DNA of 52,134 nt from Egaibacter sp046050465 (GCA_046050465.1 JBJOPS010000010.1:1-52134), one strand, 5' to 3'; shown: positions 17,278-26,034, numbered from the stretch's first letter. Notes: generated by a model from the sequence alone, not told the origin. Numbers and translations are program-made.

Positions 17278-18106
17278 CAAATGCACCCCGTTCATAAGCC
17301 GCGGCTTCCGGCGATTGTGTAAAGCGTCTTTTCAATTGCCCTGCAAGTTGCTGCATGGCCTCGAGGTTACCCAGCCGACGCTCCACCCGAATACCCAACC
17401 AGAGAGACTCTGCATTCGCAAGATCACTGTTGTTCAAACGTCGGGCATAGAATTGTGACTTAACCAAATCACCCCGTTGAAAAAGAAGAAGAGACAGGTT
17501 GTAACCGGTGATCGGGTTGCGGGGATCGAGCTCATAAGACCGAAGCAGACTCGCCTCTCCCTCCGCCCGAAAGCCCGCTTTTACCTGACACAAGCCTTGG
17601 GCCATCCAGGTTTTGGCGCGTTCAACGTAGGCAGAGTTGGTCAAAGCCTGGCCAAACAACTGGGCAGATTCAGCGTACCGGCCTTGCTGGCATGTCAGCC
17701 AGCCATAATTGTGCAAAAAGTTACCTTCGCGTGGACTGATTTGCAGTGCTCGTTGAAAACTGTCTTCGGCCAGCCTCAGCTCATTGAGGCGCATATACAC
17801 AAGCCCACGCAGGTTATAGGGTTCCGACCAATTGGGATCGGTCGCGATAGATTGTTTCAGCTCGTCCAGAGCGATATTTGTCTGGCCCTGCTCAAAATAG
17901 CCAACAGCCAGTTCCAGGCGAATACGCGCTCTCCTGCGCACATCCGGCTCATCCGATTCAGTCACCAGATCCGGTCTCGCCGCAGCCTGATTGGCCCTCT
18001 CCTGATTAGACGCACAGCCCGTCAAAATGAACAGACTCGCAGCCATCAGGCCCAGCCAGAACCCAGGCCGTATTGGGGTCAAGTTTGACAAACGGGAACT
18101 TCTCAT
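17270..18106 (-). CDS. pilW: Type IV pilus biogenesis/stability lipoprotein PilW (PilF)
   Basis: A 278-residue outer-membrane lipoprotein that acts as the pilotin for secretin assembly in type IV pili. The signal peptide ends in lipobox LTGC with Cys31. Tandem tetratricopeptide repeats follow, seen as LELAVGYFEQGQTNIALDEL, YNLRGLVYMRLNELRLAEDS, FLHNYGWLTCQQGRYAESA and later copies. It starts three bases after the rlmN stop and overlaps the rodZ-like start, so rlmN-pilW-rodZ-ispG read as one coupled operon. Other pilus genes are not in the window. Confidence 0.93.
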   Translation of the reverse strand: MRSSRLSNLTPIRPGFWLGLMAASLFILTGCASNQERANQAAARPDLVTESDEPDVRRRARIRLELAVGYFEQGQTNIALDELKQSIATDPNWSEPYNLRGLVYMRLNELRLAEDSFQRALQISPREGNFLHNYGWLTCQQGRYAESAQLFGQALTNSAYVERAKTWMAQGLCQVKAGFRAEGEASLLRSYELDPRNPITGYNLSLLLFQRGDLVKSQFYARRLNNSDLANAESLWLGIRVERRLGNLEAMQQLAGQLKRRFTQSPEAAAYERGAFDE

Positions 18107-18109
18107 AGG

Positions 18110-19258
18110 TCAACTCTTTCCTGGGACAGTATCAAAAGCGGCCACTGGCCGGAGCATCACCGTTCGCTGTAGGGCAATACGTGCACCAACTCGCGTACGA
18201 TCCTGAACATCTCCCGCCAGCTGCCCACATGCAGCGTCAATGTCGTCACCACGTGTCTTGCGGATGGTAGTCACAATCCCCGCTTCGCCCAATATCCGGC
18301 TAAAGGCAATTACCTGAGCTGGAGATGAGCGTGCCAGTCCGGATGCCGGGAATGGGTTGAACGGGATCAGGTTGAATTTGCACCACGCGGCGCCCTTGTT
18401 CTGCCGGCGAACAAGTTCAATCAACTCACGTGCATGCTCCGGTTGATCGTTGACACCATCCAGCATGCAGTACTCGAAGGTAATGAAATCACGGGGGGCG
18501 TGCTCCAGATATCGATGACAAGCATTCAGCAACTCCGCAATGGGGTATTTGCGGTTCAACGGCACAAGGTTGTCGCGCAATGCATCATTGGGTGCATGCA
18601 GGGAAACAGCCAGCGCAACCGGACAGTCCACGGCGAGCCGATCAATCATGGGAACCACGCCTGAAGTCGACACCGTGACCCGTCGACGGGACAGGCCGTA
18701 GCCATGATCATCCAGCATCACGCGCAAGGCCGGGACCAGCGCAGCATAGTTCTGAAGCGGCTCACCCATCCCCATCATCACGACATTGGAAATGACGCGA
18801 TCCTGCCGCCCCAGATGTTGACGCAGGAAACGTTCGGCAAACCACAACTGGGAAACAATTTCCCCAGTTGTCAGATTTCTGCTGAAACCCTGGTGTCCCG
18901 TTGAACAAAACCTGCACGCGACGGCACAGCCCGCCTGAGATGACACACAAAGCGTGCCGCGGTCGTCCTCTGGAATAAACACTGCTTCGATGGCATTACC
19001 ACCACCCACGTCAAACAGCCACTTGATAGTGCCGTCCGATGAAATGTGTTGTGCCGTCACTTCGAGACCCTGGACGCATGCTGAAACCTTGAGTTTGTCG
19101 CGCAAGGCTTTGGCAAGGTCCGTCATCTCATCAAAATTGGAGGCCCCTTTTTGATGTATCCACCTGAACAGCTGGGTCGCGCGAAAGCGCTTCTCACCCA
19201 GCCGATCACAAAACGCGGCCAAGCTCTCGAGGTCGTAATCGAGTAAATTGACCGTCAT
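18110..19258 (-). CDS. rlmN: 23S rRNA A2503 / tRNA A37 C2-methyltransferase
   Basis: RlmN is a radical-SAM enzyme that methylates C2 of A2503 in 23S rRNA and A37 of some tRNAs. The 382-residue product has the N-terminal accessory domain and the cluster motif CAVACRFC with Cys111, Cys115 and Cys118. GMGEPLQNY and SLHAPND follow, and a C-terminal Cys sits in RGDDIDAACGQLAG, matching the methyl-carrying cysteine. It is eight bases downstream of ndk and three bases upstream of pilW. Confidence 0.96.
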   Translation of the reverse strand: MTVNLLDYDLESLAAFCDRLGEKRFRATQLFRWIHQKGASNFDEMTDLAKALRDKLKVSACVQGLEVTAQHISSDGTIKWLFDVGGGNAIEAVFIPEDDRGTLCVSSQAGCAVACRFCSTGHQGFSRNLTTGEIVSQLWFAERFLRQHLGRQDRVISNVVMMGMGEPLQNYAALVPALRVMLDDHGYGLSRRRVTVSTSGVVPMIDRLAVDCPVALAVSLHAPNDALRDNLVPLNRKYPIAELLNACHRYLEHAPRDFITFEYCMLDGVNDQPEHARELIELVRRQNKGAAWCKFNLIPFNPFPASGLARSSPAQVIAFSRILGEAGIVTTIRKTRGDDIDAACGQLAGDVQDRTRVGARIALQRTVMLRPVAAFDTVPGKS

Positions 19259-19266
19259 CTCATCGG

Positions 19267-19692
19267 TTATCGTGAATAAATGTTCATGCCGGGGAAAAAG
19301 AAAGCAATCTCCACAGCAGCGGTTTCTGCGGCATCAGATCCATGAACAGCATTGGCATCGATGCTGTCTGCAAAATCTGCACGGATCGTGCCTGGAGCAG
19401 CCTTCTTGGGATCAGTCGCCCCCATCAGATCACGGTTCTTCAAAATCGCACCTTCACCTTCCAGAGCCTGAATCATGACGGGGCCAGAAATCATGAAGCT
19501 CACCAGATCCTTGAAGAAAGGCCGATCTTTGTGAACCGCATAGAAAGCTTCGGCGTCGGCACGCGACAGTTGTACCAGCTTGGCGGCAACAATTTTCAAT
19601 CCCGCAGACTCAAAACGAGCATAGATTTGACCGATTACATTTTTCGCAACGGCGTCTGGCTTGATGATGGATAGTGTGCGTTCGATAGTCAT
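19267..19692 (-). CDS. ndk: Nucleoside diphosphate kinase
   Basis: Ndk balances nucleoside triphosphates by phosphate transfer through a phosphohistidine. The 141-residue product carries IERTLSIIKPDAV at the start and the active-site NAVHGSDA with His117. Length is normal for the family. The ATG at 19692 has AGGA upstream; the longer frame to 19740 adds a non-family N-terminus. It is the first gene of the long minus-strand supercluster, so the promoter should lie in 19693-19828. I see no clear consensus promoter there. Confidence 0.97.
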   Translation of the reverse strand: MTIERTLSIIKPDAVAKNVIGQIYARFESAGLKIVAAKLVQLSRADAEAFYAVHKDRPFFKDLVSFMISGPVMIQALEGEGAILKNRDLMGATDPKKAAPGTIRADFADSIDANAVHGSDAAETAAVEIAFFFPGMNIYSR

Positions 19693-19828
19693 TTGAAATC
19701 CTGAAATGAAGTAATTTTTGCCGTTTTGGCAAAGCCTCATATTTTAGCTGCCAAGTTCCCTTATGTGCCTTGGGAATTGGCGACAGGTTGAAATTGGACG
19801 GCTTTACCCAACCTATCCGGGGTAGTTA

Positions 19829-21211
19829 CTAACGATTGCGACCACCTCGCCGGTTGCCACCACCCCCAGCGCCACCACTACCGCGACGTTGGCCATTTCC
19901 AGCACCTTGCCGCTGCCGGGTAAAGCTATCTGCGCCTATGTAACCAAAGGCGGTTTTCATCGGGTCCGGCTGACCGTCCGTATTGGGACGATCGGCACGA
20001 TCTGTACGGCTGCCACGATTGTTGCGTCCTCCATCCATGCCTTGGGCATCGCCTTGTCCGCTTCCACCACGTCGCCCCGGCCCTGGAGGACTTCCATTCG
20101 AAAAGTTGCCTGGGCCACTTTGACGCCCCCCAGCATTTCCCCTGTTGCGGCCTCGCCCTGGCGCCTGGCGAGGCAGCTTCTGGCGGCCATGCTCATATTC
20201 GGTTTGCTGCACGTCCTGCGAGGAGCCCGCCGCCCGCATGAGGCCGCGAATATCTGCATCATCCAGTTCCAGCCAGGCGCCCCGCTTGAGCCCGCGGGGC
20301 AGCATCATGGCTCCGTACCGGATGCGAATGAGCCTGCTAACGGCGTGCCCTACTGCCTCAAACATCCGGCGGACCTCCCGATTACGTCCTTCCGATATGG
20401 TGACCCGATACCAGCAGTTGGACCCTTCCCCGCCGCCATCCTCAATCGAACCAAACTGGGCAACACCGTCTTCGAGATTGACACCATCAAGGAGTTTTTG
20501 TTTTTCGTCCTTGCTCAGCGCACCAAGCACACGCACCGCGTATTCACGTTGCAGTCCGAATCTGGGGTGCATCAAACGGTTGGCCAACTCTCCGGAGCTT
20601 GTGAACAGCAACAGTCCTTCAGTATTCAGGTCAAGTCGCCCGACAGACTGCCATTTCCCCTGATGAAGTTTCGGCAAGCGTCGAAATACTGTGGGGCGAT
20701 TCTGCGGATCATCGTTGGTGACGACTTCGCCAGCCGGCTTGTGATAGGCAATGACCCGGGCCGGGGGCGGGTCAATGCGGAACCGGATCGGCTTTCCATT
20801 GACTTTGACGTGATCTCCGAACTGGATACGCTGACCAATGTGGGCAGGTTCATTGTTGACCGTAATCCGGCCTTCCATGATCAACTGCTCCATTTCAAGA
20901 CGCGAACCCATTCCCGCTTGCGCCAGCACTTTGTGCAGTTTTGGAGACTCTACCTGCGGTGCAAGAACACGCTTGGCAGGCACTAGATCTACGACCTGCT
21001 CATCCGCGTCAAACTGGCCAGAAATCACATCGTCAAACTGTATGGTGTCGAAAGTCCGCCCGTCCGGTTTTGCTACAACAGGCCCCAACTGGTCCCCGGG
21101 GGAAGCGCTCACGACAACGGCGCCTTCTGTCAAAACCACACCTGAAGTCGCCTCAGGCACGGTTACCTCTGTCTCTCCCGATAACGAAGAAGCAGGAACG
21201 CTGTGAATCAT
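19829..21211 (-). CDS. rluB: 23S rRNA pseudouridine synthase RluB-like
   Basis: A RsuA/RluB/E/F-family pseudouridine synthase, with RluB (23S U2605) as the best match. The 460-residue product has an unusual acidic leader (1-85) and an S4 RNA-binding domain (about 90-140, KLHKVLAQAGMGSRLEMEQL). The catalytic domain has VGRLDLNTEGLLLFT with Asp194. A tail of about 105 residues rich in Gly, Arg and Asn (355-460, with RGRNRGN, RRGG and NRRGGRNR) ends the protein. The leader and tail make it much longer than the roughly 290-residue enterobacterial enzyme. Its start overlaps the scpB stop by four bases. Confidence 0.9.
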   Translation of the reverse strand: MIHSVPASSLSGETEVTVPEATSGVVLTEGAVVVSASPGDQLGPVVAKPDGRTFDTIQFDDVISGQFDADEQVVDLVPAKRVLAPQVESPKLHKVLAQAGMGSRLEMEQLIMEGRITVNNEPAHIGQRIQFGDHVKVNGKPIRFRIDPPPARVIAYHKPAGEVVTNDDPQNRPTVFRRLPKLHQGKWQSVGRLDLNTEGLLLFTSSGELANRLMHPRFGLQREYAVRVLGALSKDEKQKLLDGVNLEDGVAQFGSIEDGGGEGSNCWYRVTISEGRNREVRRMFEAVGHAVSRLIRIRYGAMMLPRGLKRGAWLELDDADIRGLMRAAGSSQDVQQTEYEHGRQKLPRQAPGRGRNRGNAGGRQSGPGNFSNGSPPGPGRRGGSGQGDAQGMDGGRNNRGSRTDRADRPNTDGQPDPMKTAFGYIGADSFTRQRQGAGNGQRRGSGGAGGGGNRRGGRNR

Positions 21212-21897
21212 GGTTCAATTCCATCCAAAAATAGATCATCAGGCGCGTCGGCACTGCCCTCTACAGCAAGACCCCGATCTGGCATTTCGCCTGTAGCGGC
21301 GGGCTCCGGCATCTCTGTTGTTTCCATGCCCAGTTCTGGTTGATCTGCGGTAGCCAGGTTATGCAGCGCACCCGCCATTTGCGTTTCGGGTCCATCCAGA
21401 AGCGGCAACTGATCAAGGGACTCCAGACCCAGATCATCCAGAAACTGTCGGGTTGTCGCAAACAGTGCTGGCCGGCCTGGGGCCTCCCGATGACCAATGG
21501 ATTCAATCCAGCCACGATCTTCGAGCTGCTTGAGAATCATTGAATTGATGGTCACGCCCCGAATGTCTTCCATGTCACCACGTGTAACCGGCTGCCGGTA
21601 AGCAATGATAGCCAGCGTCTCAAGCACAGCTCGCGTGTAGCGGGGGGGTTTCTCTGGATGCAGCCGATCAAGGTATTCACGCATCTCAGGCCGGCTTTGA
21701 AACCGCCAGCCTGTTGCAACGCTGACAAGCTCAACCCCACGCTGGGTCCAGTCATCCTGCAGGTCCGCCAGCAACTGTTTGATCGTATCCACGCCCAGCC
21801 TGTCATCAAACAGCGATCGCATGTCACGAACATGCAGTGGTTGTGGCGTGCAAATCAGGGCGGTTTCCAGCACACGCTTGGCGTCAGCCGTATTCAT
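21208..21897 (-). CDS. scpB: Segregation and condensation protein B
   Basis: ScpB is the winged-helix kleisin partner of the SMC-ScpA chromosome condensation complex. The 229-residue product shows the family core: RVLETALICTPQPL, QLLADLQDDWTQRGVELVSV, then PPRYTRAVLETLAIIAYRQP with TRGDMEDIRGV. RFQSRPEMREYL and a Pro/Glu-rich acidic tail are also present. It overlaps rluB by four bases, the common scpB-rluB arrangement. Upstream, its ATG overlaps (ATGA) the stop of a short open stretch described separately, as if a former upstream gene had been coupled to it. No scpA is in the window. Confidence 0.92.
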   Translation of the reverse strand: MNTADAKRVLETALICTPQPLHVRDMRSLFDDRLGVDTIKQLLADLQDDWTQRGVELVSVATGWRFQSRPEMREYLDRLHPEKPPRYTRAVLETLAIIAYRQPVTRGDMEDIRGVTINSMILKQLEDRGWIESIGHREAPGRPALFATTRQFLDDLGLESLDQLPLLDGPETQMAGALHNLATADQPELGMETTEMPEPAATGEMPDRGLAVEGSADAPDDLFLDGIEP

Positions 21898-22022
21898 GTC
21901 ATTGTGGTTCCAGGAAAAACACCGTTGCGGCGCAAATCATTCAGAATCGGATTGGGATCATGGGGCGGACAGTTATCCGCAAGACAAACCGCAGGCAGAT
22001 CGCCCGTCCGGCCAATGGTTCA
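21894..22022 (-). other. Open stretch between rluD and scpB, possible 3' remnant of a lost gene
   Basis: After the rluD TGA (22022-22020) the same frame stays open for 41 codons and reads protein-like (middle part LPAVCLADNCPPHDPNPILN). It ends in a TGA that overlaps the scpB ATG as ATGA. It has no ATG start of its own except a Met one codon from the end region. An ATGA overlap is typical of a real translationally coupled upstream gene. A decayed gene end is therefore possible, but I do not recognise the family. Confidence 0.3.
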
Positions 22023-23054
22023 AGGACCTTGGACAGTATTGTAGCTCAGCCCCAAAATTGTCAATGCGCTGGCAAAGTCGTCAGGTGGATCAACCATGAA
22101 GAGCTTGTTTTCCTGCGTCACAGGATGGACAAATGAAAGGCGCAGTGCATGCAAAGCCTGCCGTTGCATCCCGGCGCACGCATTTCCGCCATACAGCTTG
22201 TCAGCCAGCAACGGATGGCCGACGAAAGCCATATGAACCCTTATTTGATGGGTTCGTCCTGTGTGCAGGGCACACAAAACCAGGCAGGCTTGTTCAGTGG
22301 TACCCAGCATACGACATGTCGTTCGCGCCTCTTTGCCAGCATTTTTCTTCAAATCGACCACCGCCATGCGAAGGCGATTTCGGGGATCCCGACCGACAGG
22401 CGCATCAATCTCCTGCTGTACCGGTCCAAACCAGGGTGCATGACCCAACGCCAGATATTGCCGGGACACATCCCTGGAGGCAATCATGTTCACGAGGCAG
22501 TCCATTGCGGCACGGGTTTTGGCGACCACCATCAAACCACTGGTGTCCTTGTCAAGCCGATGAACAATTCCGGCGCGTGGCACGTTTGCTGCCCCGGGAT
22601 AACGGGCCAGCAAACCATTGAGCAGCGTTCCGCTCCAGTTTCCAGGTGCTGGATGCACAACCAGGCCAACCGGTTTGTTGATTACCAAAAGATGTTCATC
22701 TTCAAACACAACGCTCAAGGGCATGGGCTCGGGCTTGAACGCCTGACTCTGGGGTGTCGGGCGCAATTCAAGGACGACCCGATCACCCGCCTTGACGCGT
22801 GTGGCCACCTTCATGGAAGATTGCCCATTCAGGGTTACAGCGTCAGCAGCCACCAGTTGCTGCAGGTAACTCCGCGAAAACTCGGGGTTGATCTCCACCA
22901 AAACCCGGTCAAGCCGCTGACCGTGCTGGCCTTCCTGAACGAAGAGTTCCCGCAACTCCACGTCGGCGCCAGCATCAACACCCTCTTCGACGTCCTCCGA
23001 GTCTAGGTCCGTCGATATAATTGCCCCGGATTGAATCAAGAAAGTTGCCCTCAT
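22020..23054 (-). CDS. rluD: 23S rRNA pseudouridine synthase RluD
   Basis: RluD makes pseudouridines 1911/1915/1917 in helix 69 of 23S rRNA. The 344-residue frame has an acidic leader and an S4 domain (about 47-92, QRLDRVLVEINPEFSRSYLQ). The catalytic motif HRLDKDTSGLMVVAKT carries Asp168, and HTGRTHQIRVHM follows. The 5'-most ATG (23054) shares the CATG palindrome with the divergent bamD start. A good -10 for bamD lies inside this leader. The true RluD start may therefore be further in, for example GTG at codon 32, but no ATG with a clear ribosome-binding site exists there. End is secure, start uncertain. Confidence 0.9.
   Translation of the reverse strand: MRATFLIQSGAIISTDLDSEDVEEGVDAGADVELRELFVQEGQHGQRLDRVLVEINPEFSRSYLQQLVAADAVTLNGQSSMKVATRVKAGDRVVLELRPTPQSQAFKPEPMPLSVVFEDEHLLVINKPVGLVVHPAPGNWSGTLLNGLLARYPGAANVPRAGIVHRLDKDTSGLMVVAKTRAAMDCLVNMIASRDVSRQYLALGHAPWFGPVQQEIDAPVGRDPRNRLRMAVVDLKKNAGKEARTTCRMLGTTEQACLVLCALHTGRTHQIRVHMAFVGHPLLADKLYGGNACAGMQRQALHALRLSFVHPVTQENKLFMVDPPDDFASALTILGLSYNTVQGP
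23016..23021 (+). promoter_or_regulatory. Candidate -10 element for bamD
   Basis: A perfect TATAAT lies 32 bases upstream of the bamD ATG, so transcripts would carry a leader of roughly 25 bases. No convincing -35 hexamer is seen at 16-18 bases; TTCGAC at 22986-22991 is too far. The element falls inside the annotated 5' end of divergent rluD. Confidence 0.45.
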
Positions 23055-23859
23055 GCCTCAAGCCAGATTATCGTTTGTTTACGCAGTCCTGATGACTGGG
23101 GCAGCATGGCTCTTGGGCGGTTGTTCATCTGCACCTGTTGACAAGACCGCCGCGATGAGCCCCAACAAGATCTACGCAGAAGCCAAAGACGAGATCAACT
23201 CCGGCTCCTACGAGAAAGCAGTTCCCCTGCTTGAAAAGCTGGAAGGACGGGCGGCTGGCACACCTTTGGCACAACAGGCCCAGCTGGATAAGGCCTATGC
23301 ACATTACAAAAGCTCGGAACCGGCCCAGGCCATAGCCACCCTTGAACGCTTTATGAAACTGCACCCGGCCAGCCCGGCCGTGGACTACGCCCTTTATCTG
23401 AAAGGCATCGTCAATTTCAACGATAACCTGGGCATGTTTTCCTTCATTACCCGACAGGATCTTTCCGAACGCGATCAGAAGGCTGCCAAGGAATCGTTCG
23501 AGTCCTTCAAGGAGCTGATCACCCGCTTTCCCGACTCCCGATACTCACCCGACGCGCGTCAGCGCATGACCTACATTGTCAATTCACTGGCAGAGTATGA
23601 AGTACATGTAGCACGGTTCTACTTCAAGCGCGGCGCCTATCTCGCAGCCATCAGCCGTGCGCAGCTCGCAGTGTCTGACTACCGCGATGTGCCAGCAACA
23701 GAGGAGGCTTTGTACATCATGGTCAAATCGTATGACGAACTGGGGCTGGCACATATGAGGGATGATTCCCGGCGTGTTCTGGAAAAGAACTTCCCACAGA
23801 GCGAATTCCTCAGTCGCGGGTTCAGGTCCAACCCGGATCCGTGGTGGAAATTCTGGTAA
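23053..23859 (+). CDS. bamD: Outer-membrane assembly lipoprotein BamD
   Basis: BamD is the essential tetratricopeptide lipoprotein of the BAM complex, contacting BamA, BamC and BamE. The 268-residue product begins with a lipoprotein signal ending LLGGC (Cys24). Helical repeats follow: IYAEAKDEINSGSYEKAVPL, LDKAYAHYKSSEPAQAIATL, FKELITRFPDSRYSPDARQR and HVARFYFKRGAYLAAISRAQ. Length is slightly above the family norm. It is divergent from rluD with the two start codons overlapping, and its 3' end overlaps the convergent helicase gene by 38 bases. Confidence 0.96.
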   Translation: MPQARLSFVYAVLMTGAAWLLGGCSSAPVDKTAAMSPNKIYAEAKDEINSGSYEKAVPLLEKLEGRAAGTPLAQQAQLDKAYAHYKSSEPAQAIATLERFMKLHPASPAVDYALYLKGIVNFNDNLGMFSFITRQDLSERDQKAAKESFESFKELITRFPDSRYSPDARQRMTYIVNSLAEYEVHVARFYFKRGAYLAAISRAQLAVSDYRDVPATEEALYIMVKSYDELGLAHMRDDSRRVLEKNFPQSEFLSRGFRSNPDPWWKFW

Positions 23860-25834
23860 GGCCCTTCAGAGCCTGAAGGAAATCGGCCTCCGAGTCCAGT
23901 CGGCGCATCGGTGGCAACGCCGTCATCAACCTTCGACCATACCCCATTGATACCAAGCGGGTGTCACAGAGCACCAGAATTCCGGTATCCGACTCCCTGC
24001 GAATCAGTCGCCCGGCACCCTGCTTCAACGCAACTGCGGCCTCGGGCAGAAAATAGTCGTTGAAAGAACTCCGGCCAGCCTGTTCCAGCCGATTGGCGCG
24101 AGCCTCCACCAGTGGATCATTTGGTGGCGGAAATGGCAGCTTGTCGATCACCACCATTTGCAGGGCATCCCCCGGCACATCCACACCTTCCCAAAACGAA
24201 GCCGAAGCAACCAGGATACAACCGGTTTGTCCATTGACATCACCCTCGCGGAACCGTTCCATCAATTCGCGCTTGGGGCGCTGCCCCTGTACCAACACCT
24301 CCAGCACTGAAGAACCGGCGAATTGCTGTTGCAAGGCTTCACTGATACCGCGAAGTGCCCGCAGTGTCGTTGTCAACACCAGCGTACGGCCCCGTATCAA
24401 TGGTGCATGCGACGCCACAAATTGGGCTACCTGCGTCGTATGGGCTGGGTCATTTGGTTTGGGTAGCTGTCGAGGCACATAGACAGCCGCTTGGGCAGCA
24501 TAATCGAACGGGCTGCCAACCTTGAGAATCTCTGCACTCTCAAGACCACAGGGCTCCGTGAACCAGCGCAAAGAAGGATCGTCCCCAAGAGTGGCCGAAG
24601 TAAAGATCCATGACCGGTTGGAACCGGTTTCATCAGATGACCCAAGCAGCCGGGTCTTGACGGTTTCAGCAATATCCAGAGGTGACTCGACCAATCTGAG
24701 TTGATTTCCAGCATCCATCCAGCGCACCGAACCCACCTTGCACGCGCTGGAGAAAGCCTCAATCAGGCCGGCCAGGGCTAGCGCACGTTCGTGCAAACGG
24801 ACCATATCGGGAGAAACCTCGCCCACTGCTCCCAATGAATCCACCGCAGCGTTCATGGCCTGATGCAGCGTGCCCAGCGCCTCGTCCCAGACAACGCCGT
24901 CAACCTGCTCCGGCGCGTGAGCGGTCCAGCGAAGTTTGGCGCCCGGGTAGGTTTTGCCCACGGCGAGCCGCAGGTCCCGAGTGGCCCGCTCAACTTGTCC
25001 TGCAATCTGCTGCCAGTCTTTCAAACCCCGGGCAAATTGAAGCCCACCCGAGAGGGTATCTCGCGCAAAATCAAGCAACTGCCCCGTTGTCAGCTGGATT
25101 CCCAGAAACTGGACACCTGTTTCGTTAAGCTGGTGCGCTTCGTCAAAGATGACTGTTTTGACAGTTGGCAGCAATTCAGCCATACCTGACTCACGAACAG
25201 CCAGATCAGCAAAAAACAGATGATGGTTGATCACCACAACGTCGGCAGCGAGCGCATCACGCCGCGCCAGATTCACGTGGCAACTGCGAAATTTCGGACA
25301 CTGGGCACCCAGACAGTTTTCCCTGGAAGACGTCACCATCGGAATAAGAGGCGAGCGTTCATCCAGGCCAGGCAACTCAGCCAGATCGCCGGAGCGGGTC
25401 ACTTGCGACCACTGTTCGATCCTGGTTAGCGTTCGGCCAGACATGCGGTCTGGCAAGGACTCGCTTTGCCGCGCCACATCCATGCGATGCAGGCAGAGAT
25501 AGCTGCTACGCCCCTTGAGCAGTGCGCTGCGCACAGGCAAACCCAGCGCCCGGGTGAGCCGGGGCAAATCCCGCCCGAACAGTTGGTCCTGAAGCGTTTT
25601 TGTAGCCGTCGAGATCAGAACCCGTTCACCGCCGAGTAAAGCGGGAACCAGATAGGCAAACGTTTTGCCAACCCCGGTCCCGGCCTCGACTACCAGCACC
25701 CCACCCGTCTCAAGGGTACGCCCGATAGCGATAGCCATATCAGCCTGCACATCTCGGGGCTTGAACTCATTTACGGCACGGGACAGCAAGCCATCGGGTG
25801 CAAAGGCATCCCGAACCAGACTGGGCAAATTCAT
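23822..25834 (-). CDS. DinG/YoaA-type ATP-dependent DNA helicase
   Basis: A 670-residue superfamily 2 helicase of the XPD/DinG group, closest in size and cysteine layout to YoaA. Walker A is EAGTGVGKT at 50-58 and the DEAH box is FDEAH. Four candidate iron-sulfur cysteines occur in SSYLCLHRM and in CLGAQCPKFRSC. The C-terminal motifs include SFWEGVDVPG and KQGAGRLIRR. Such helicases unwind 5'-to-3' during repair of damaged forks, and YoaA works with the polymerase III chi subunit. The start at 25834 gives MNLPSLVRDAF. No LexA-like box was recognised upstream. Its 3' end overlaps bamD by 38 bases in convergent orientation. Confidence 0.9.
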   Translation of the reverse strand: MNLPSLVRDAFAPDGLLSRAVNEFKPRDVQADMAIAIGRTLETGGVLVVEAGTGVGKTFAYLVPALLGGERVLISTATKTLQDQLFGRDLPRLTRALGLPVRSALLKGRSSYLCLHRMDVARQSESLPDRMSGRTLTRIEQWSQVTRSGDLAELPGLDERSPLIPMVTSSRENCLGAQCPKFRSCHVNLARRDALAADVVVINHHLFFADLAVRESGMAELLPTVKTVIFDEAHQLNETGVQFLGIQLTTGQLLDFARDTLSGGLQFARGLKDWQQIAGQVERATRDLRLAVGKTYPGAKLRWTAHAPEQVDGVVWDEALGTLHQAMNAAVDSLGAVGEVSPDMVRLHERALALAGLIEAFSSACKVGSVRWMDAGNQLRLVESPLDIAETVKTRLLGSSDETGSNRSWIFTSATLGDDPSLRWFTEPCGLESAEILKVGSPFDYAAQAAVYVPRQLPKPNDPAHTTQVAQFVASHAPLIRGRTLVLTTTLRALRGISEALQQQFAGSSVLEVLVQGQRPKRELMERFREGDVNGQTGCILVASASFWEGVDVPGDALQMVVIDKLPFPPPNDPLVEARANRLEQAGRSSFNDYFLPEAAVALKQGAGRLIRRESDTGILVLCDTRLVSMGYGRRLMTALPPMRRLDSEADFLQALKGLTRISTTDPGWT

Positions 25835-25933
25835 TTGTGAGGCAGGTTCGTTTCGAGTCAGTGTCCTGGCAATTCCAGATCCACGTGCTCAATCTGCAAT
25901 TTGATCAGGTGCCGCTCGGGGGAATAAAGGTTG

Positions 25934-26034
25934 GAATTCACTGAAATATTTGCACACAAAAGAGAACATGGATCAATCTGGATTGATTCACCAGTTGACT
26001 CGATAATACTTGCTGAATAAGAATTCACTGAAAT
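25934..26034. repeat. Direct repeat pair flanking a palindrome upstream of the PP2C gene
   Basis: The 14-mer GAATTCACTGAAAT occurs at 25934-25947 and again at 26021-26034. Between them lies a perfect 7-base inverted repeat ATCAATC-TG-GATTGAT (25972-25987). The block is AT-rich compared with its surroundings and ends 22 bases before the phosphatase start. This looks like a regulator-binding region; no known factor is recognised. Confidence 0.5.
25995..26023 (+). promoter_or_regulatory. Candidate sigma-70 promoter for the PP2C phosphatase
   Basis: TTGACT (25995-26000) followed after 17 bases by TAAGAA (26018-26023) forms a moderate promoter. The palindrome at 25972-25987 sits just upstream of the -35 and the second copy of the direct repeat overlaps the -10, so both are placed to act on this promoter. 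Confidence 0.4.
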
